A stretch of DNA of 58,118 nt from Lachnospiraceae bacterium (GTDB lineage Bacteria > Bacillota_A > Clostridia > Lachnospirales > Lachnospiraceae). Under the pieces are notes generated by a model, which saw only the letters and a program-made list of their open reading frames with translations, was not told the DNA's origin and did no database searches. Made by a program: the position numbers and the translations under genes. Each line of letters begins with the position of its first letter. Position 1 is the first letter of the stretch. Location of the stretch: positions 1-58,118 of the forward strand of contig JAEEWS010000014.1 in the NCBI GenBank assembly GCA_016287765.1, written 5' to 3'. Of the stretch, positions 17,591 through 27,284 are shown in pieces.

Positions 17591-18865
17591 ATGTCCCAAA
17601 AAATAATATCTCTAATATTAACAACAGCAGTTGTATCCATACTGCTTACAGGTTGCCAAAAATCCGGTACTACAGCTTCACCTGTCCCATCTTCCGAAAC
17701 GAAAAAAAACGGAACCGTTGCCCTTGAAGTATGGGGCTCCGAGGAAGATGAGGCTCTTATCAACGAAATAATCAAAAGCTTTAAGGCTGAGTATTCGGGT
17801 CAGGCGAACTTCGACATTACCTTTGAAGCTCATTCTGAAGCCAACTGCAAAGACAATGTTCTTGGCGATGTTTTAAATGCTCCGGACGTTTTCACCTTTG
17901 CGGATGACCAGCTTATGGTGCTGGTAGCATCCGGTGTTCTTAAGGAAGTCAGGAATTCCTCCGCTGTATCCTCAAGAAACCTGAAGGCTGCAAGCGACGC
18001 AGCTTCCGTGAGCGGTAAGCTCTATGCCTACCCACTCACAGCAGACAACGGCTATTTTCTCTTTTACAATAAAGCCTATTTAAGCGAGGCGGATGTGCAG
18101 ACCATGGACAGGATCCTTGACGTAGCAGCCTCAAAGGGAAAACAGGTGTTTATGGACATCACCTCCGGCTGGTATCTCTTTTCTTTCTTCGGCAACACCG
18201 GATTGGAGATCGGTCTTAAGGACGACGGACTCAACACCTACTGCAACTGGAACGCAAAATACAACTCCATCACCGGCAAAGAAGTGGCAGAGGGGATTCT
18301 GAGACTGGGAAAGAACAAGGCTTTTTCCGCCACAGCCAATGAAGGCTTTACTAAAGCGGCAGCCGATGATCTGTTTATTGCAGGCGTGAGCGGCATATGG
18401 GATGAAAGCGCCATCAAGGAAGCTTGGGGTGATAATTATGCCGCAACCAAGCTTCCCACCTACACCGTTGCAGGCAAACAGGTACAGCTTTCAAGCTATG
18501 CGGGCTACAAACTGGTGGGCGTGAATTCCTATTCCGATAACTCTGACTGGGCATCTGTGTTTGCAGACTGGATGACCAATGAAAAGAACCAGGCCTTAAG
18601 ATTTGAAATGAGAGGTCAGGGCCCTTCCAACATCAATGCCTCAAAAGTCGGTGCCGTTGCTGAATCGAAGGCCCTTCAGGCTTTACAGAAGCAGGCTGAA
18701 TTCTCATCCCTGCAGAGAGTCGGCTCCACCTATTGGGGACCTTCCGGAAACTTCGGTTATCTTATGAGCGAAGGAAATCCTTCTAACAAAGATCTACAGG
18801 TGCTTTTAAACGAAATGGTTTACGGTATTACCGGTGAAGAGACCACCGGCGATGCCCCTCAATGA
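17591..18865 (+). CDS. Extracellular solute-binding lipoprotein paired with a chemoreceptor
   Basis: 424 residues. Signal peptide MSQKIISLILTTAVVSILLTGC has a clear lipobox; the mature part begins with a Ser/Thr-rich linker. ALEVWGSEEDEALINEIIKSF and later KAASDAASVSGKLYAYPLTADNGYFLFYN are typical of maltose/maltodextrin-type binding proteins. The start at 17591 is chosen for the signal peptide and a nearby GGAGAG site; an upstream ATG at 17429 would bury the signal sequence. No ABC permease or ATPase is present. The chemoreceptor gene starts 33 nt downstream, so this protein likely delivers ligand information to it. Ligand unknown, possibly a sugar. Confidence 0.88.
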   Translation: MSQKIISLILTTAVVSILLTGCQKSGTTASPVPSSETKKNGTVALEVWGSEEDEALINEIIKSFKAEYSGQANFDITFEAHSEANCKDNVLGDVLNAPDVFTFADDQLMVLVASGVLKEVRNSSAVSSRNLKAASDAASVSGKLYAYPLTADNGYFLFYNKAYLSEADVQTMDRILDVAASKGKQVFMDITSGWYLFSFFGNTGLEIGLKDDGLNTYCNWNAKYNSITGKEVAEGILRLGKNKAFSATANEGFTKAAADDLFIAGVSGIWDESAIKEAWGDNYAATKLPTYTVAGKQVQLSSYAGYKLVGVNSYSDNSDWASVFADWMTNEKNQALRFEMRGQGPSNINASKVGAVAESKALQALQKQAEFSSLQRVGSTYWGPSGNFGYLMSEGNPSNKDLQVLLNEMVYGITGEETTGDAPQ

Positions 18866-18898
18866 TCGGTTAAAATAATAAAAAGTAGGAGAACGCAT

Positions 18899-20626
18899 AT
18901 GAAAAAGAAGCTAAGTATTCGAGTTATGATGTTGGGACCGGTTCTGTTGTTGGGTATCATTTCGATCCTTTCCAATGTGATCACGATGTCGAATCTCAAA
19001 AGAGTAAATGACATCGCCAGAGAGATCTCGGACGAATCCCTTGCCGCCATCACCGAGCTTGACGCCATAGGTCAGACGGCAAAAACAATACATACACTCG
19101 CCCTCTCCCATATAGTAGCTACTGATTTTGCCACTATGACCAATGTGGTGGAGAAGATAGAAACAGAGGAAGCAAGGCTTTATTCCGCGATCGTCAATTT
19201 TAAAGAGCATGTTAACGAAAGCATATCCGCCAGCTACGACGGAATGCTGAAAGATTACTATGACTTCAGGGATTCTATTCGCATACTGCTCGCTCAAAGT
19301 GCCGATCAAAAGACCAAGGAAGCCTATTCCACCGCAAACGGAATAGTGGCCGCCAATGCTCAAAGCCTTAACGGTAACATTGATACCATAATCACCTCCA
19401 TCAACTCCTCCGCCAATCTGGAAAGAGAAGCTTTGATAACTGTTTATAAAGCTTCGAATATCGTTTCTCTTGTACTGATCATATTAAGTATAGCATCTGT
19501 TCTTGTAGCTCTCTTCGTAGTGCTCATACTGGTGGTAAAACCTGTAATAACCTCCAAAAAAGAACTCAATGCCATCATAGACGATATAAACAACCGTAAA
19601 GGCGATCTCACCAAACGTGTTTCCGTAAGTTCCGCCGAAGAGCTCGGAGCTCTCAGCAACGGTATCAATGCATTCATTGAAAGACTGCAGTCTATATTTG
19701 TAATCCTTAAAAAAGACTCCGCCACCCTTGATGAAGTGGTAAACGATGTCCTGGGCAGCGTAAAAACCTCAAAGGACAGTGCTTCGGATCTGTATGCCTC
19801 CACGGAAGAACTTTCCGCCACAATGGAAGAGGTGGCAGCCAGCGCCGCAAGGATCAACAGTCACACCGAATCCGTAAAGGATGAAGTCTCCGAGATGGCT
19901 GTCAAGAGCAACGAGATCAACGTTTTCTCCAAGTCCATGAAGGAACACGCCAATGAAATGGAGCACTCCGCAAGAACAAACATGGATGAGACCAACTCTA
20001 AGGTCGAGACTATCCTGTTAAGCCTTAACAAGGCAATAAAGGACAGTCAGAATGTGGATCAGGTCAACACCCTGACCGGAGACATAATGAATATCGCCAG
20101 TCAGACCAATCTCCTGTCCCTTAATGCATCCATAGAAGCCGCCCGTGCAGGAGAAGCAGGCAGAGGCTTCGCCGTTGTAGCGGCCGAGATCGGAAAACTG
20201 GCCGAAGACAGCAGCCGTACCGCCGAAAACATCCAGGAGATCAACTCAGTTGTCATAAATGCGGTACATAATCTGGAACAAAGCGCCAATGATCTCGTAT
20301 CCTACATGCAGAATTCCATTCTTCCCGAGTTCGAGGAATTTGTTAAGGGTGGCGAACAATACCGCGAAAATGCGGACATGATCGAATCCGTAATGACCTC
20401 CTTCACCGCCAAAACGGAAAGTCTTAAGAGGTCTTTCGATGAAATAGCAGATTCCATTTCAAGCATCACAAACGCTATAGGCGAGGGTGTTAAGGGCGTT
20501 AACAACGCCGCTTCCAGCACTCAGGATCTGGTAAATGATATGGATAAGATCAAAACCAGAATGGATGATAATAAGCGCATAGCAGGCGAACTCGATAACG
20601 AAACCGCCATTTTCACGAAGATCTGA
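18899..20626 (+). CDS. Methyl-accepting chemotaxis protein
   Basis: 575 residues. TM1 lies about residues 8-28, followed by a ~155-residue helical extracytoplasmic four-helix bundle (4HB type), TM2 at about 188-212, HAMP to about 265, and a long cytoplasmic signalling helix. The hairpin tip [20 protein letters not shown] (near residues 402-421) is the conserved CheA/CheW contact region. The sensory domain is helical and small, which suits interaction with a binding protein instead of direct sugar binding. Immediately downstream of a solute-binding lipoprotein gene and followed by a terminator; the pair forms one operon. Implies a motile or surface-sensing organism. Confidence 0.95.
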   Translation: MKKKLSIRVMMLGPVLLLGIISILSNVITMSNLKRVNDIAREISDESLAAITELDAIGQTAKTIHTLALSHIVATDFATMTNVVEKIETEEARLYSAIVNFKEHVNESISASYDGMLKDYYDFRDSIRILLAQSADQKTKEAYSTANGIVAANAQSLNGNIDTIITSINSSANLEREALITVYKASNIVSLVLIILSIASVLVALFVVLILVVKPVITSKKELNAIIDDINNRKGDLTKRVSVSSAEELGALSNGINAFIERLQSIFVILKKDSATLDEVVNDVLGSVKTSKDSASDLYASTEELSATMEEVAASAARINSHTESVKDEVSEMAVKSNEINVFSKSMKEHANEMEHSARTNMDETNSKVETILLSLNKAIKDSQNVDQVNTLTGDIMNIASQTNLLSLNASIEAARAGEAGRGFAVVAAEIGKLAEDSSRTAENIQEINSVVINAVHNLEQSANDLVSYMQNSILPEFEEFVKGGEQYRENADMIESVMTSFTAKTESLKRSFDEIADSISSITNAIGEGVKGVNNAASSTQDLVNDMDKIKTRMDDNKRIAGELDNETAIFTKI

Positions 20627-20645
20627 GTAAAAGTATAACCATAAA

Positions 20646-20697
20646 AACTGCCGATCCCAACTCCTCCCGGAGCCGCAAAAGATCGGCAGTTTTTTAT
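20646..20697. terminator. Bidirectional terminator
   Basis: ACTGCCGATC and GATCGGCAGT form a 10-bp stem with a 24-nt loop; TTTTTT follows on plus, and on minus TTTTTATGG follows. It separates the chemoreceptor operon from the convergent Bce-like module. Confidence 0.85.
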
Positions 20698-20706
20698 ATC
20701 AGTTTT

Positions 20707-22689
20707 TCAGTTTTTGTTTCTGATGCTTTCTATGATATTCTGTTTTCTTAAGTTTAGCACTGCCAGAAATGTCACGATCATCACTATTGCATATATTCCG
20801 GCGACACTTCCGAATAATATCCCGACAGGAAGTCTGTAAAGCACCGGAAGCTTCTGTCTTATGGCAAGGTTGATCAGATAGGGGATCAATATACCGAAGG
20901 GCAGCCCGCGGATCAGTGCCTTTAAGGTACACATAAAGCTCTCTGTCAGAAGCATCTTCATGAGGCCCCGGCCGGTCATTCCCACACTTTTCAGTACCGC
21001 AAACTCTCCCGCTCTTGACATGACGCTTGTAGTCAGGGTACTTATAACACTCACAAGTCCGATGAGCAGAAGAACGGCAACAAAGCCATATACCACGATC
21101 TCGGCTATAATGATGGCAAAATTCAAAGATCTCACCATGGTTTCCGTTTTACTGACAGTGACTGAATAACCTTCATCGTCATAGGAATTTTCGTCAAAAT
21201 CCGGGTATAATTCCGCTCTCACATCTTCCGCAAATTTCATGAAATTCTCTTCATCCTCAGTCTCGCACAGACATTCATAGAATCTGCCGACTCCCCGGGG
21301 CACGATGAGTTTTACTTCCTGCTGATTGGGTCCATCCAAAAAAACAGGTATTTCCTCCTCCGGCAGGACTCCGTCAACCTTTACGGCAGTTCCTTTTCCT
21401 CTTGCATCCTCGATAGTAAGTTCCTTGGGGCATGCCCTGAAAGGATTTATCGTCACCTTCCTGCCGTTTCTGTTATACCAATACCTGTTCACCAGCAATG
21501 TACTTCCTTCAGGTACTCCTGCCAACCTACAGACACGGGCATAGTTTTCCCCGTCCAGGGTTATAAGGATCACTTTTAACTCCGAAGCCTTTCTGTATTC
21601 GATAGCTTCCTTCATTTCATCGCTTAAATTATCATTGTCTTTTCTAAGGAAATAGGAAGTATTATCATATCCGAAGCCGCTGACCTTGACATTCCCGAAT
21701 TCTTCCAGTCTCCCGACCATTTCCCTGCCGGTCTCACTGTCAATGGGCTTCACCATTTCGTATACATATCTTCCGGTACTCTGATCTATGCTCTCTTTGC
21801 TTGCGGACATATAGGAAAATTCCACAACATTGTAACCCGGATCCATGATCTCACCGATACTTTTACACTGTTCCACCAGACTTCCGGTGCTTAAAAGCAG
21901 AGTCACTCCCAGAGCCAGTGCCCTGACTGTAGGCTTAAAGATAGTCCTGTTTCTCGTGAGATTTCTGTCAGCCAATATCCCCTCAAAGCCGAAGGTCTTC
22001 TTTAGCCACTGTTTCGTTTTAACCCGAAAGTCTGCTTCTTCCGATGTTATACCCCTGATGCAGGTGAGAGCGGAAACTTCGGATGCCTTTTTGGCAGGTC
22101 TGTAGGCCGAATAAATTACAGTCAGAAAAGCCAACAGGGCGCTGACGAAATATATGCCCGGATAAACATAAAATTTAAGATCCATCCCCACAGAGCCCCG
22201 GACCAGGATGGTTCTTGTTATCTCACTTAGGTCATCGATGTTTTTACCGGTGATCTTCACCCCGATAAATCCCAATGCCGTTCCCAGTACAAGTCCCAGT
22301 GGTATGCCTGCTGCGCTTAGCCAGACGCTCTCATAAATAATGGTTTCCCTTATCTGCTTCGGAGTTCCTCCCACACACTTTAAAATGCCAAAATGGCTGA
22401 GCCTGCGGTTTGCGGCGGTAAGGAACACATTGGTGATCACGGTGACAGACATCACGAAGATGAGACCGCCGAAAAACAGGCCCGGTATCAGTAGGACCAT
22501 CATATACATGGTCTTGTAGTTTCCGAAATCACCGCCGAAAAAATCCAGCAGTGAACCATAGGCACTTGTTACGAAGCATGCGACAGCTGTAGTCAGCGCT
22601 GCAGACAGGATAATTGCGGCTATCGCTCCTATTGTCCTCACCTTGTCTCTTTTTATCTGTATCCATGCTAATCTTGCGGTTATCTTCAT
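20707..22689 (-). CDS. FtsX-like ABC transporter permease (module 1)
   Basis: 660 residues with about ten transmembrane helices. N-terminal [22 protein letters not shown] and the first FtsX block (ANRRLSHFGILKCVGGTPKQIRETI) are followed, after a large extracytoplasmic domain (about residues 290-500), by a second FtsX block (SRAGEFAVLKSVGMTGRGLMKML). This is the layout of permeases in Bce/Mac-type systems that detect or remove cell-wall-active peptides. Its start overlaps the ATPase stop by 4 nt (ATGA). Last gene of the operon RR-HK-ATPase-permease. Substrate unknown. Confidence 0.92.
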   Translation of the reverse strand: MKITARLAWIQIKRDKVRTIGAIAAIILSAALTTAVACFVTSAYGSLLDFFGGDFGNYKTMYMMVLLIPGLFFGGLIFVMSVTVITNVFLTAANRRLSHFGILKCVGGTPKQIRETIIYESVWLSAAGIPLGLVLGTALGFIGVKITGKNIDDLSEITRTILVRGSVGMDLKFYVYPGIYFVSALLAFLTVIYSAYRPAKKASEVSALTCIRGITSEEADFRVKTKQWLKKTFGFEGILADRNLTRNRTIFKPTVRALALGVTLLLSTGSLVEQCKSIGEIMDPGYNVVEFSYMSASKESIDQSTGRYVYEMVKPIDSETGREMVGRLEEFGNVKVSGFGYDNTSYFLRKDNDNLSDEMKEAIEYRKASELKVILITLDGENYARVCRLAGVPEGSTLLVNRYWYNRNGRKVTINPFRACPKELTIEDARGKGTAVKVDGVLPEEEIPVFLDGPNQQEVKLIVPRGVGRFYECLCETEDEENFMKFAEDVRAELYPDFDENSYDDEGYSVTVSKTETMVRSLNFAIIIAEIVVYGFVAVLLLIGLVSVISTLTTSVMSRAGEFAVLKSVGMTGRGLMKMLLTESFMCTLKALIRGLPFGILIPYLINLAIRQKLPVLYRLPVGILFGSVAGIYAIVMIVTFLAVLNLRKQNIIESIRNKN

Positions 22690-23369
22690 GGCTTCACCAC
22701 CTCATCCCGAACTATCCTGCCATCTCCGATAGTGATGATGCGATCAGCCTGCAACGCTATCTTCTCGTCATGAGTAATAAAAAGCAGTGTCTGATGATAC
22801 TTGCGATTGGTGTACTTTAAGAGTTCCACGATCTCCTCACTTGTCTTACTGTCCAGATTACCCGTGGGCTCATCCGCCAGGATAAAAGAAGGATCGTTTA
22901 TCAAAGCACGTCCGATGGAGACTCTCTGCTGCTGGCCTCCGGACATCTTGCCGGGAAGATGTTTTGCCCTTTTCTCCAGTTTCAGGAGTTTCAGCAATTC
23001 CTCAAGTTTTTCCCTGTTTTCCGGCCTTCCGTCCAAAAGCCAGGGCAGCATGATGTTCTCCTCTGCCGTAAGCGTGGGGATCAGATTGTAAAACTGATAC
23101 ACCATTCCGATATTTCGTCTTCTGAAGATCGCCAGCTCGCTCTCATTCATTTTTGCGATCTCATGGCCGTCGATCTTCACCGATCCCGACGTGGGCACAT
23201 CAACTCCGCCTATCATGTTCATGAGAGTGGATTTTCCCGATCCCGACGCACCGACTATAGCAACAAACTCTCCCTTTTCCACAGAAAAAGAGACATGGTC
23301 CAGGGCAACCACTTCCGATTCTCCGGTTCCATATCTCTTTGTCAGATCTTTTACTTCCAAAACAGTCAT
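22686..23369 (-). CDS. ABC transporter ATP-binding protein (module 1)
   Basis: 227 residues, MacB/BceA-like. Walker [10 protein letters not shown] near residues 39-47, Q-loop region [16 protein letters not shown], signature [15 protein letters not shown] near 139-153, Walker [16 protein letters not shown] and H-loop FITHDEKIA. It powers the FtsX-type permease encoded immediately downstream, with a 4-nt overlap. It lies 58 nt after the kinase stop. Confidence 0.95.
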   Translation of the reverse strand: MTVLEVKDLTKRYGTGESEVVALDHVSFSVEKGEFVAIVGASGSGKSTLMNMIGGVDVPTSGSVKIDGHEIAKMNESELAIFRRRNIGMVYQFYNLIPTLTAEENIMLPWLLDGRPENREKLEELLKLLKLEKRAKHLPGKMSGGQQQRVSIGRALINDPSFILADEPTGNLDSKTSEEIVELLKYTNRKYHQTLLFITHDEKIALQADRIITIGDGRIVRDEVVKP

Positions 23370-23427
23370 ATATTTACCCTACCTTTCTTTACCGACAGGA
23401 TAACAGACGAAAATGACTGTAAGGTGA

Positions 23428-24261
23428 CTATATCTGATCTTTTAAAAATTTTAATGTAAATGCAGCGCCGACACCGTTTCCTCCAAGGTCTGCATCTATG
23501 GTGCCGTTTTGCCCCTTCATAATGGAAAGTGCGAGGGGCATTCCTATGCCGAAGCCGTTTTCATTTGTGGAATTCTCAAATCGCTTAAATAAGGAAGCAT
23601 ATTGGGATGCATCAAGGCCCGGGCCGCTGTCCCTGACCGAGATCCACTCGAACATGGCATTCGCGCCGCTGTCCACTGTGATCTTCCCTCCTTCCGGAGA
23701 GTGTTCCATGGCATTTTTCACGATATTGGTAAGAGCCTCGACCGTCCAGCGTCTGTCACAACAGAGGACTGCATCATTACCCATCTCAAGCTTTTGATCT
23801 TTCACATCCAGCATCACTTCCACGGATGAACGCAGATCCTTCACAAGCTCTGAAGCCCTGACTTCAGCCTTTATAAACTTGACCGCGCCGGAATCCAGCT
23901 TGGCCATTTTAAGAAGCGCCCCTATCAGCCACTCCATCTTGTTCAGTGTAAACTTTATATTTCTGAGGAATTCCTCCCTTTTCTCATCATCGCTTTCTTC
24001 CATCAGATCCGCCATGATCATCATAGATGTTATGGGTGTTTTTAATTGATGGGATATGTCTGCCATGTAGTCTGAAAGGATGTCTCTTTCCTTTGCAGTC
24101 TGTAAAAGCTCCTCATTTTTCATTCTTATAAGAGCATATATATCGTCTTTAAGGCGGCTGTACACCCCTTCACGGTTATCTCTTATATCCGGTTCTTTCC
24201 CGTACTGGTAATCCTTAACGGCATTGTCCAGCCCGATGAGTTCTTTTTTACTGATCCACAC
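23428..24261 (-). CDS. Sensor histidine kinase without transmembrane segment (module 1)
   Basis: 277 residues. DHp box YMADISHQLKTPITSMMIM has the phospho-His near residue 71; the ATPase domain has NIVKNAMEHSP, RDSGPGL and GFGIGMPLA motifs. The protein starts with a HAMP-like linker (GLDNAVKDYQYG) and shows no hydrophobic helix, whereas Bce-type kinases normally have two. Start is GTG at 24261, overlapping the end of the response-regulator gene by 14 nt. Either it is cytoplasmic and senses through the ABC permease, or the membrane part has been lost. It pairs with the overlapping OmpR-type regulator. Confidence 0.9.
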   Translation of the reverse strand: MWISKKELIGLDNAVKDYQYGKEPDIRDNREGVYSRLKDDIYALIRMKNEELLQTAKERDILSDYMADISHQLKTPITSMMIMADLMEESDDEKREEFLRNIKFTLNKMEWLIGALLKMAKLDSGAVKFIKAEVRASELVKDLRSSVEVMLDVKDQKLEMGNDAVLCCDRRWTVEALTNIVKNAMEHSPEGGKITVDSGANAMFEWISVRDSGPGLDASQYASLFKRFENSTNENGFGIGMPLALSIMKGQNGTIDADLGGNGVGAAFTLKFLKDQI

Positions 24262-24901
24262 GATAGCCCATCCCCCTGACTGTTTCGATCTTTATGGCAT
24301 CTCCAAGCTTTTCTCTTAACCGCTTCACATAAACGGTCAAGGTGTTATCCTCCACAAAATTACCGTCAACATCCCAGATCCTGTCCAGTATCTGATTGCG
24401 GGTCAAAAGCTTTGACGGATTCATGGCAAAGATCTGAAGCACCCTGTACTCAAGGGCCGTAAGTTCCACAGGCTTTCCTTTGGCCGTGACTTTTCCCGCA
24501 TCCGTATCGATCTCCACCTCTCCCACCTTTAGGATCTCATGACCTTCGCCGTTGTCTATGCGTATGCCTCGCTTAACTCTTGCAAGAAATTCTTTGATCC
24601 TGAAAGGTTTGGTCACATAGTCGACTGCCCCTTCCTCAAAGGCTTTTATGATCTTTTCTTCTTCATCCTCCACCGTCAAGAAAATGATAGGGGTATTTTT
24701 AAGATCTTTGCTGACATCAAAACCTGTTCCGTCCGGCAGTCTCATGTCCAGGATCGCCATCCGGAATGTCCCTTTTCCCATCTCTTCTTTTGCGCTTTCC
24801 ACGCTCCTGCAATGCACGACCTCATAGCCCTCGTTCTGCAGGGCATATACAAGCCCAACCGCTATCAGGTCATCATCCTCAAGCAAAAGTATTTTTGTCA
24901 T
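24248..24901 (-). CDS. OmpR-family response regulator (module 1)
   Basis: 217 residues. Receiver with LLLEDDDLI (acidic pair at residues 8-9), phospho-Asp near 51 in AILDMRLPDGTG, Thr in FLTVED and Lys in VTKPF. The C-terminal winged helix (about 120-217) includes ELTALEYRVLQIFAMNPSKLLT and VYVKRLREKLGD and ends GMGYRVDQ. It likely activates the ABC genes of the same operon. The kinase gene overlaps its last codons. Confidence 0.95.
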   Translation of the reverse strand: MTKILLLEDDDLIAVGLVYALQNEGYEVVHCRSVESAKEEMGKGTFRMAILDMRLPDGTGFDVSKDLKNTPIIFLTVEDEEEKIIKAFEEGAVDYVTKPFRIKEFLARVKRGIRIDNGEGHEILKVGEVEIDTDAGKVTAKGKPVELTALEYRVLQIFAMNPSKLLTRNQILDRIWDVDGNFVEDNTLTVYVKRLREKLGDAIKIETVRGMGYRVDQ

Positions 24902-24919
24902 AACTCACCCTGTGCATTT

Positions 24920-25345
24920 CTAAATGAACTTAAACAGATTCAGTCCTGTTTCCTTTTCATCAAGCTCTCTTTCTACAGTACCCTTAACGGTCCTCACAAA
25001 CATCTCGCAGGTAGCGGATATCCTGCACTCGTTCAGATGCCCACCCAGCACCGTCATATCCTCCCTGCACACATTTATATGCAGATGGATATAAGTTTCT
25101 CCGTTTTTGGTGGAAACATTTCCCAGAAGGGACGTGATCTCCATAGGCTCATCTATGGTGTTTTTGTGATACTCCCTCTTAGCCACATCGTAAAGTCCGA
25201 TGGCCACATGATCCGAGGCTCCGATCGCTTCCACCGAAGCTGCCTTGATCCCTTCCTTCTTACAAAGCTCCGTGAGCTTCGCGATCACTTCTTCTCCGCG
25301 GTTTATCCTGACAACATAGGTATCTTCAAATTTTCTGTATTCCAT
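24920..25345 (-). CDS. PPC (DUF296) domain protein
   Basis: 141 residues, all of it one PPC domain, which in plants follows AT-hooks and in bacteria stands alone as a trimer. Recognisable parts: EYRKFEDTYVVRINRGEEVIAKL at the start, IKAASVEAIGASDHVAIGLYD, and a His-containing THYIHLHINVC-like strand (GETYIHLHINVC) near residues 86-97. Bacterial function is uncertain; it is often annotated DNA-binding. Start at 25345 follows AAAGGAGAAA; a longer frame to 25402 would read through the R1 repeat and is not likely. It ends 18 nt before the regulator gene of module 1 begins, and is on the same strand. Confidence 0.85.
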   Translation of the reverse strand: MEYRKFEDTYVVRINRGEEVIAKLTELCKKEGIKAASVEAIGASDHVAIGLYDVAKREYHKNTIDEPMEITSLLGNVSTKNGETYIHLHINVCREDMTVLGGHLNECRISATCEMFVRTVKGTVERELDEKETGLNLFKFI

Positions 25346-25361
25346 ATGGTTTTCTCCTTTT

Positions 25362-25426
25362 TGAACCTTTGGGGACGGGGTTAGGGGTTCACTTTTTGAC
25401 ACTTTGGGGACGGGGTTAGGGGTTCA
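25362..25426. repeat. R1 repeat, two units
   Basis: TGAACC at 25362 and GGTTCA at 25421-25426 are the inverted ends; between them are two units with GGGGACGGGGTTAGGGGTTCA. On the minus strand the terminal TGA (25426-25424) is the stop codon of the histidine phosphatase gene, so the repeat starts exactly at the gene end. It fills the gap between the phosphatase and PPC genes. Confidence 0.9.
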
Positions 25427-26128
25427 TAAGAAAGTCTTAGCATCGAACCTGACCTTTGCATACTTTGCGGCAGGCACGTGAGCCATGTCATTGTACAGTT
25501 CGATCCTGGGTACAACAAATAATCCCACATCTGCCGGAAGATTTACCACTGAAACCGAGCACAGGCCATAGGTCATGGCAGCTATCATGTAAATAAAATT
25601 TATATCCAACAAATGAGAAAGCGCGCAGGCTCCGGAGCCGCCGTGGGAAAAGATCGCTATGGTCTCTCTGTTCTCCCTGACGCAATAATATCTGCCGTCC
25701 TTCCGCACATATCCCAGTTCTTCCATAAGCTTATCCAGCTTATCCGCTATCATATCGTAGTATTCTACGCACTTATTTTCCTTAAAATACGGGTGTTCCC
25801 GCCATTTTTCCAGATCGGCCCTTGACCGGGATTCGCAAAACATCTTATATCCCAAAGTCCACGGATGTCCCTCTCTCATGATCTCATCCCCGGTAGGATT
25901 CCCCCAGCGGATCTCATGCATAAAATCCAGTTTTTCTATGGGCAGCCCCAGAAGATCCGCCGTATAAGAAGCTGTCTCCCATGCCCTTCCCATGGGGGAT
26001 GAAAAGATTCGGGTTATGCCTTCATCCTTAAGTCTCTTTGCCGTAGCCTCCGCCTGAAGTTTTCCTTCTTCCGTAAGTCGGTCGTTTTCGTAGTCCGGAT
26101 CTCCGTGTCTCACAAAAATTATTCTCAT
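25424..26128 (-). CDS. Histidine phosphatase family protein
   Basis: 234 residues, phosphoglycerate-mutase-like fold. The catalytic RHG motif is at residues 7-9 (IIFVRHGDPDYEND), with a second Arg in SSPMGRAWETASY, Glu in the MHEIRWG region, and the second catalytic His in AIFSHGGSGACALSHLL. Probable phosphomonoesterase on a small molecule; the substrate is not predictable. Its TGA stop codon is contributed by an R1 repeat, so its last residues (KTFL) may have been altered by the insertion. Confidence 0.9.
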   Translation of the reverse strand: MRIIFVRHGDPDYENDRLTEEGKLQAEATAKRLKDEGITRIFSSPMGRAWETASYTADLLGLPIEKLDFMHEIRWGNPTGDEIMREGHPWTLGYKMFCESRSRADLEKWREHPYFKENKCVEYYDMIADKLDKLMEELGYVRKDGRYYCVRENRETIAIFSHGGSGACALSHLLDINFIYMIAAMTYGLCSVSVVNLPADVGLFVVPRIELYNDMAHVPAAKYAKVRFDAKTFL

Positions 26129-26155
26129 TTTAATCCCTTCCTTATCACTTTATTT

Positions 26156-27283
26156 TCAACAAGTTGTGTCCTGTTTCAGACTATTCCAATATTCAATGAC
26201 ACACTGCATATATTTATAGTTCTTTTTAGTTGTGGTATCCACCTCATGGGCAAAAATGCCCTCGATCCCTTCTACCGCAGTAGTCCCAAGTGAATCATGG
26301 GTAGAAACGCTCTTCTTTGAAAAATAGTTAAAGCGTATGGCCGCAGTGATATCCGATGAGACCTTTGCTCTGTCAAAAGCTGTTGCGAGTGAATATGCCT
26401 CCTCTACACATCTTTTCATTTGCTCTGTCTCTCCCAGGCAGGCGTGCCACCACCCCTCCTGGATATATAAAACACTTTTGAGTTTTTGGATGTAGGTGAT
26501 CTTCCCGGGCATGGCATATATATCCATAACAGCCATTTCTGCCCTTACCAGTTCGATGGCTTTCCTGATATCCCCGGGTTTTCCCGAGGCTGCCAGCGCC
26601 ATCGCCGCATTTCCGGAAACTTCATATTGCTCGGCAAAATGAATGATCAAAGCGATGGTGTAATTGTCCAAGGCCTCTTCTCGTCTGTCCAGTTCCATAA
26701 GAGTAGCCGCAATGCTCGCGCTGAGACGCCCCTCGTAATTGATCTCCTTCAGCTGCTCCAGTGCTTTTTCCGGATCCACCCTTCGATACATTATCGCGAT
26801 CTTTTCTTTAATGGAAAACTCACTGATATCCGGATCACGATTCTGAGAAATGTAGCTGAGGGCGGTCTTATAGATCCTGATGGCAGTTTCCGCATCCTTC
26901 TTCCGCTCTTTTCTCTCCACGGATTTATAGTAGTACAGATCCCCGCAGGTATATAAAACCTTAAAATTGTGCGGGTAACGGATCATTGCCTCGTTGGCTT
27001 CCTTTATCGCCTGTTCGAAGTCCAGCCGGTCATAGGCTTTCTCGATGGACGCACAAATGTCGTCCACATTTTTGGAAGAGATGTCGTAACCCAAAAGCTC
27101 ATCAACGGAAATGTTAAAAAAGTCCGCCAGTTCCATCATCATCATAACATCCGGAACATTATTGCCGTTTTCCCATTTTGATACCGCCCCGACCGTTACT
27201 CCCAGTGCCTCCGCAAGACTTTCCTGGGTCAGTTCCATCTTTTTCCGATACAGCTTTATGTTATCTGCCAGCTTTAATTGCAT
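26156..27283 (-). CDS. XRE-family regulator with TPR-like repeats
   Basis: 375 residues. Residues 5-60 are a helix-turn-helix of the XRE class (NIKLYRKKMELTQESLAEALGVTVGAVSKWENG, then DVMMMMELADFFNISVDELLGYD). Residues about 75-350 are helical repeats (FEQAIKEANEAMIRYPHNFKVLYTCGDLYYYK and similar), TPR-like, as in regulators that bind peptides or partner proteins. It is preceded, 2 nt upstream on the same strand, by a 79-residue unknown gene, so the two are translationally coupled. Targets unknown. Confidence 0.9.
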   Translation of the reverse strand: MQLKLADNIKLYRKKMELTQESLAEALGVTVGAVSKWENGNNVPDVMMMMELADFFNISVDELLGYDISSKNVDDICASIEKAYDRLDFEQAIKEANEAMIRYPHNFKVLYTCGDLYYYKSVERKERKKDAETAIRIYKTALSYISQNRDPDISEFSIKEKIAIMYRRVDPEKALEQLKEINYEGRLSASIAATLMELDRREEALDNYTIALIIHFAEQYEVSGNAAMALAASGKPGDIRKAIELVRAEMAVMDIYAMPGKITYIQKLKSVLYIQEGWWHACLGETEQMKRCVEEAYSLATAFDRAKVSSDITAAIRFNYFSKKSVSTHDSLGTTAVEGIEGIFAHEVDTTTKKNYKYMQCVIEYWNSLKQDTTC

Positions 27284-27284
27284 A

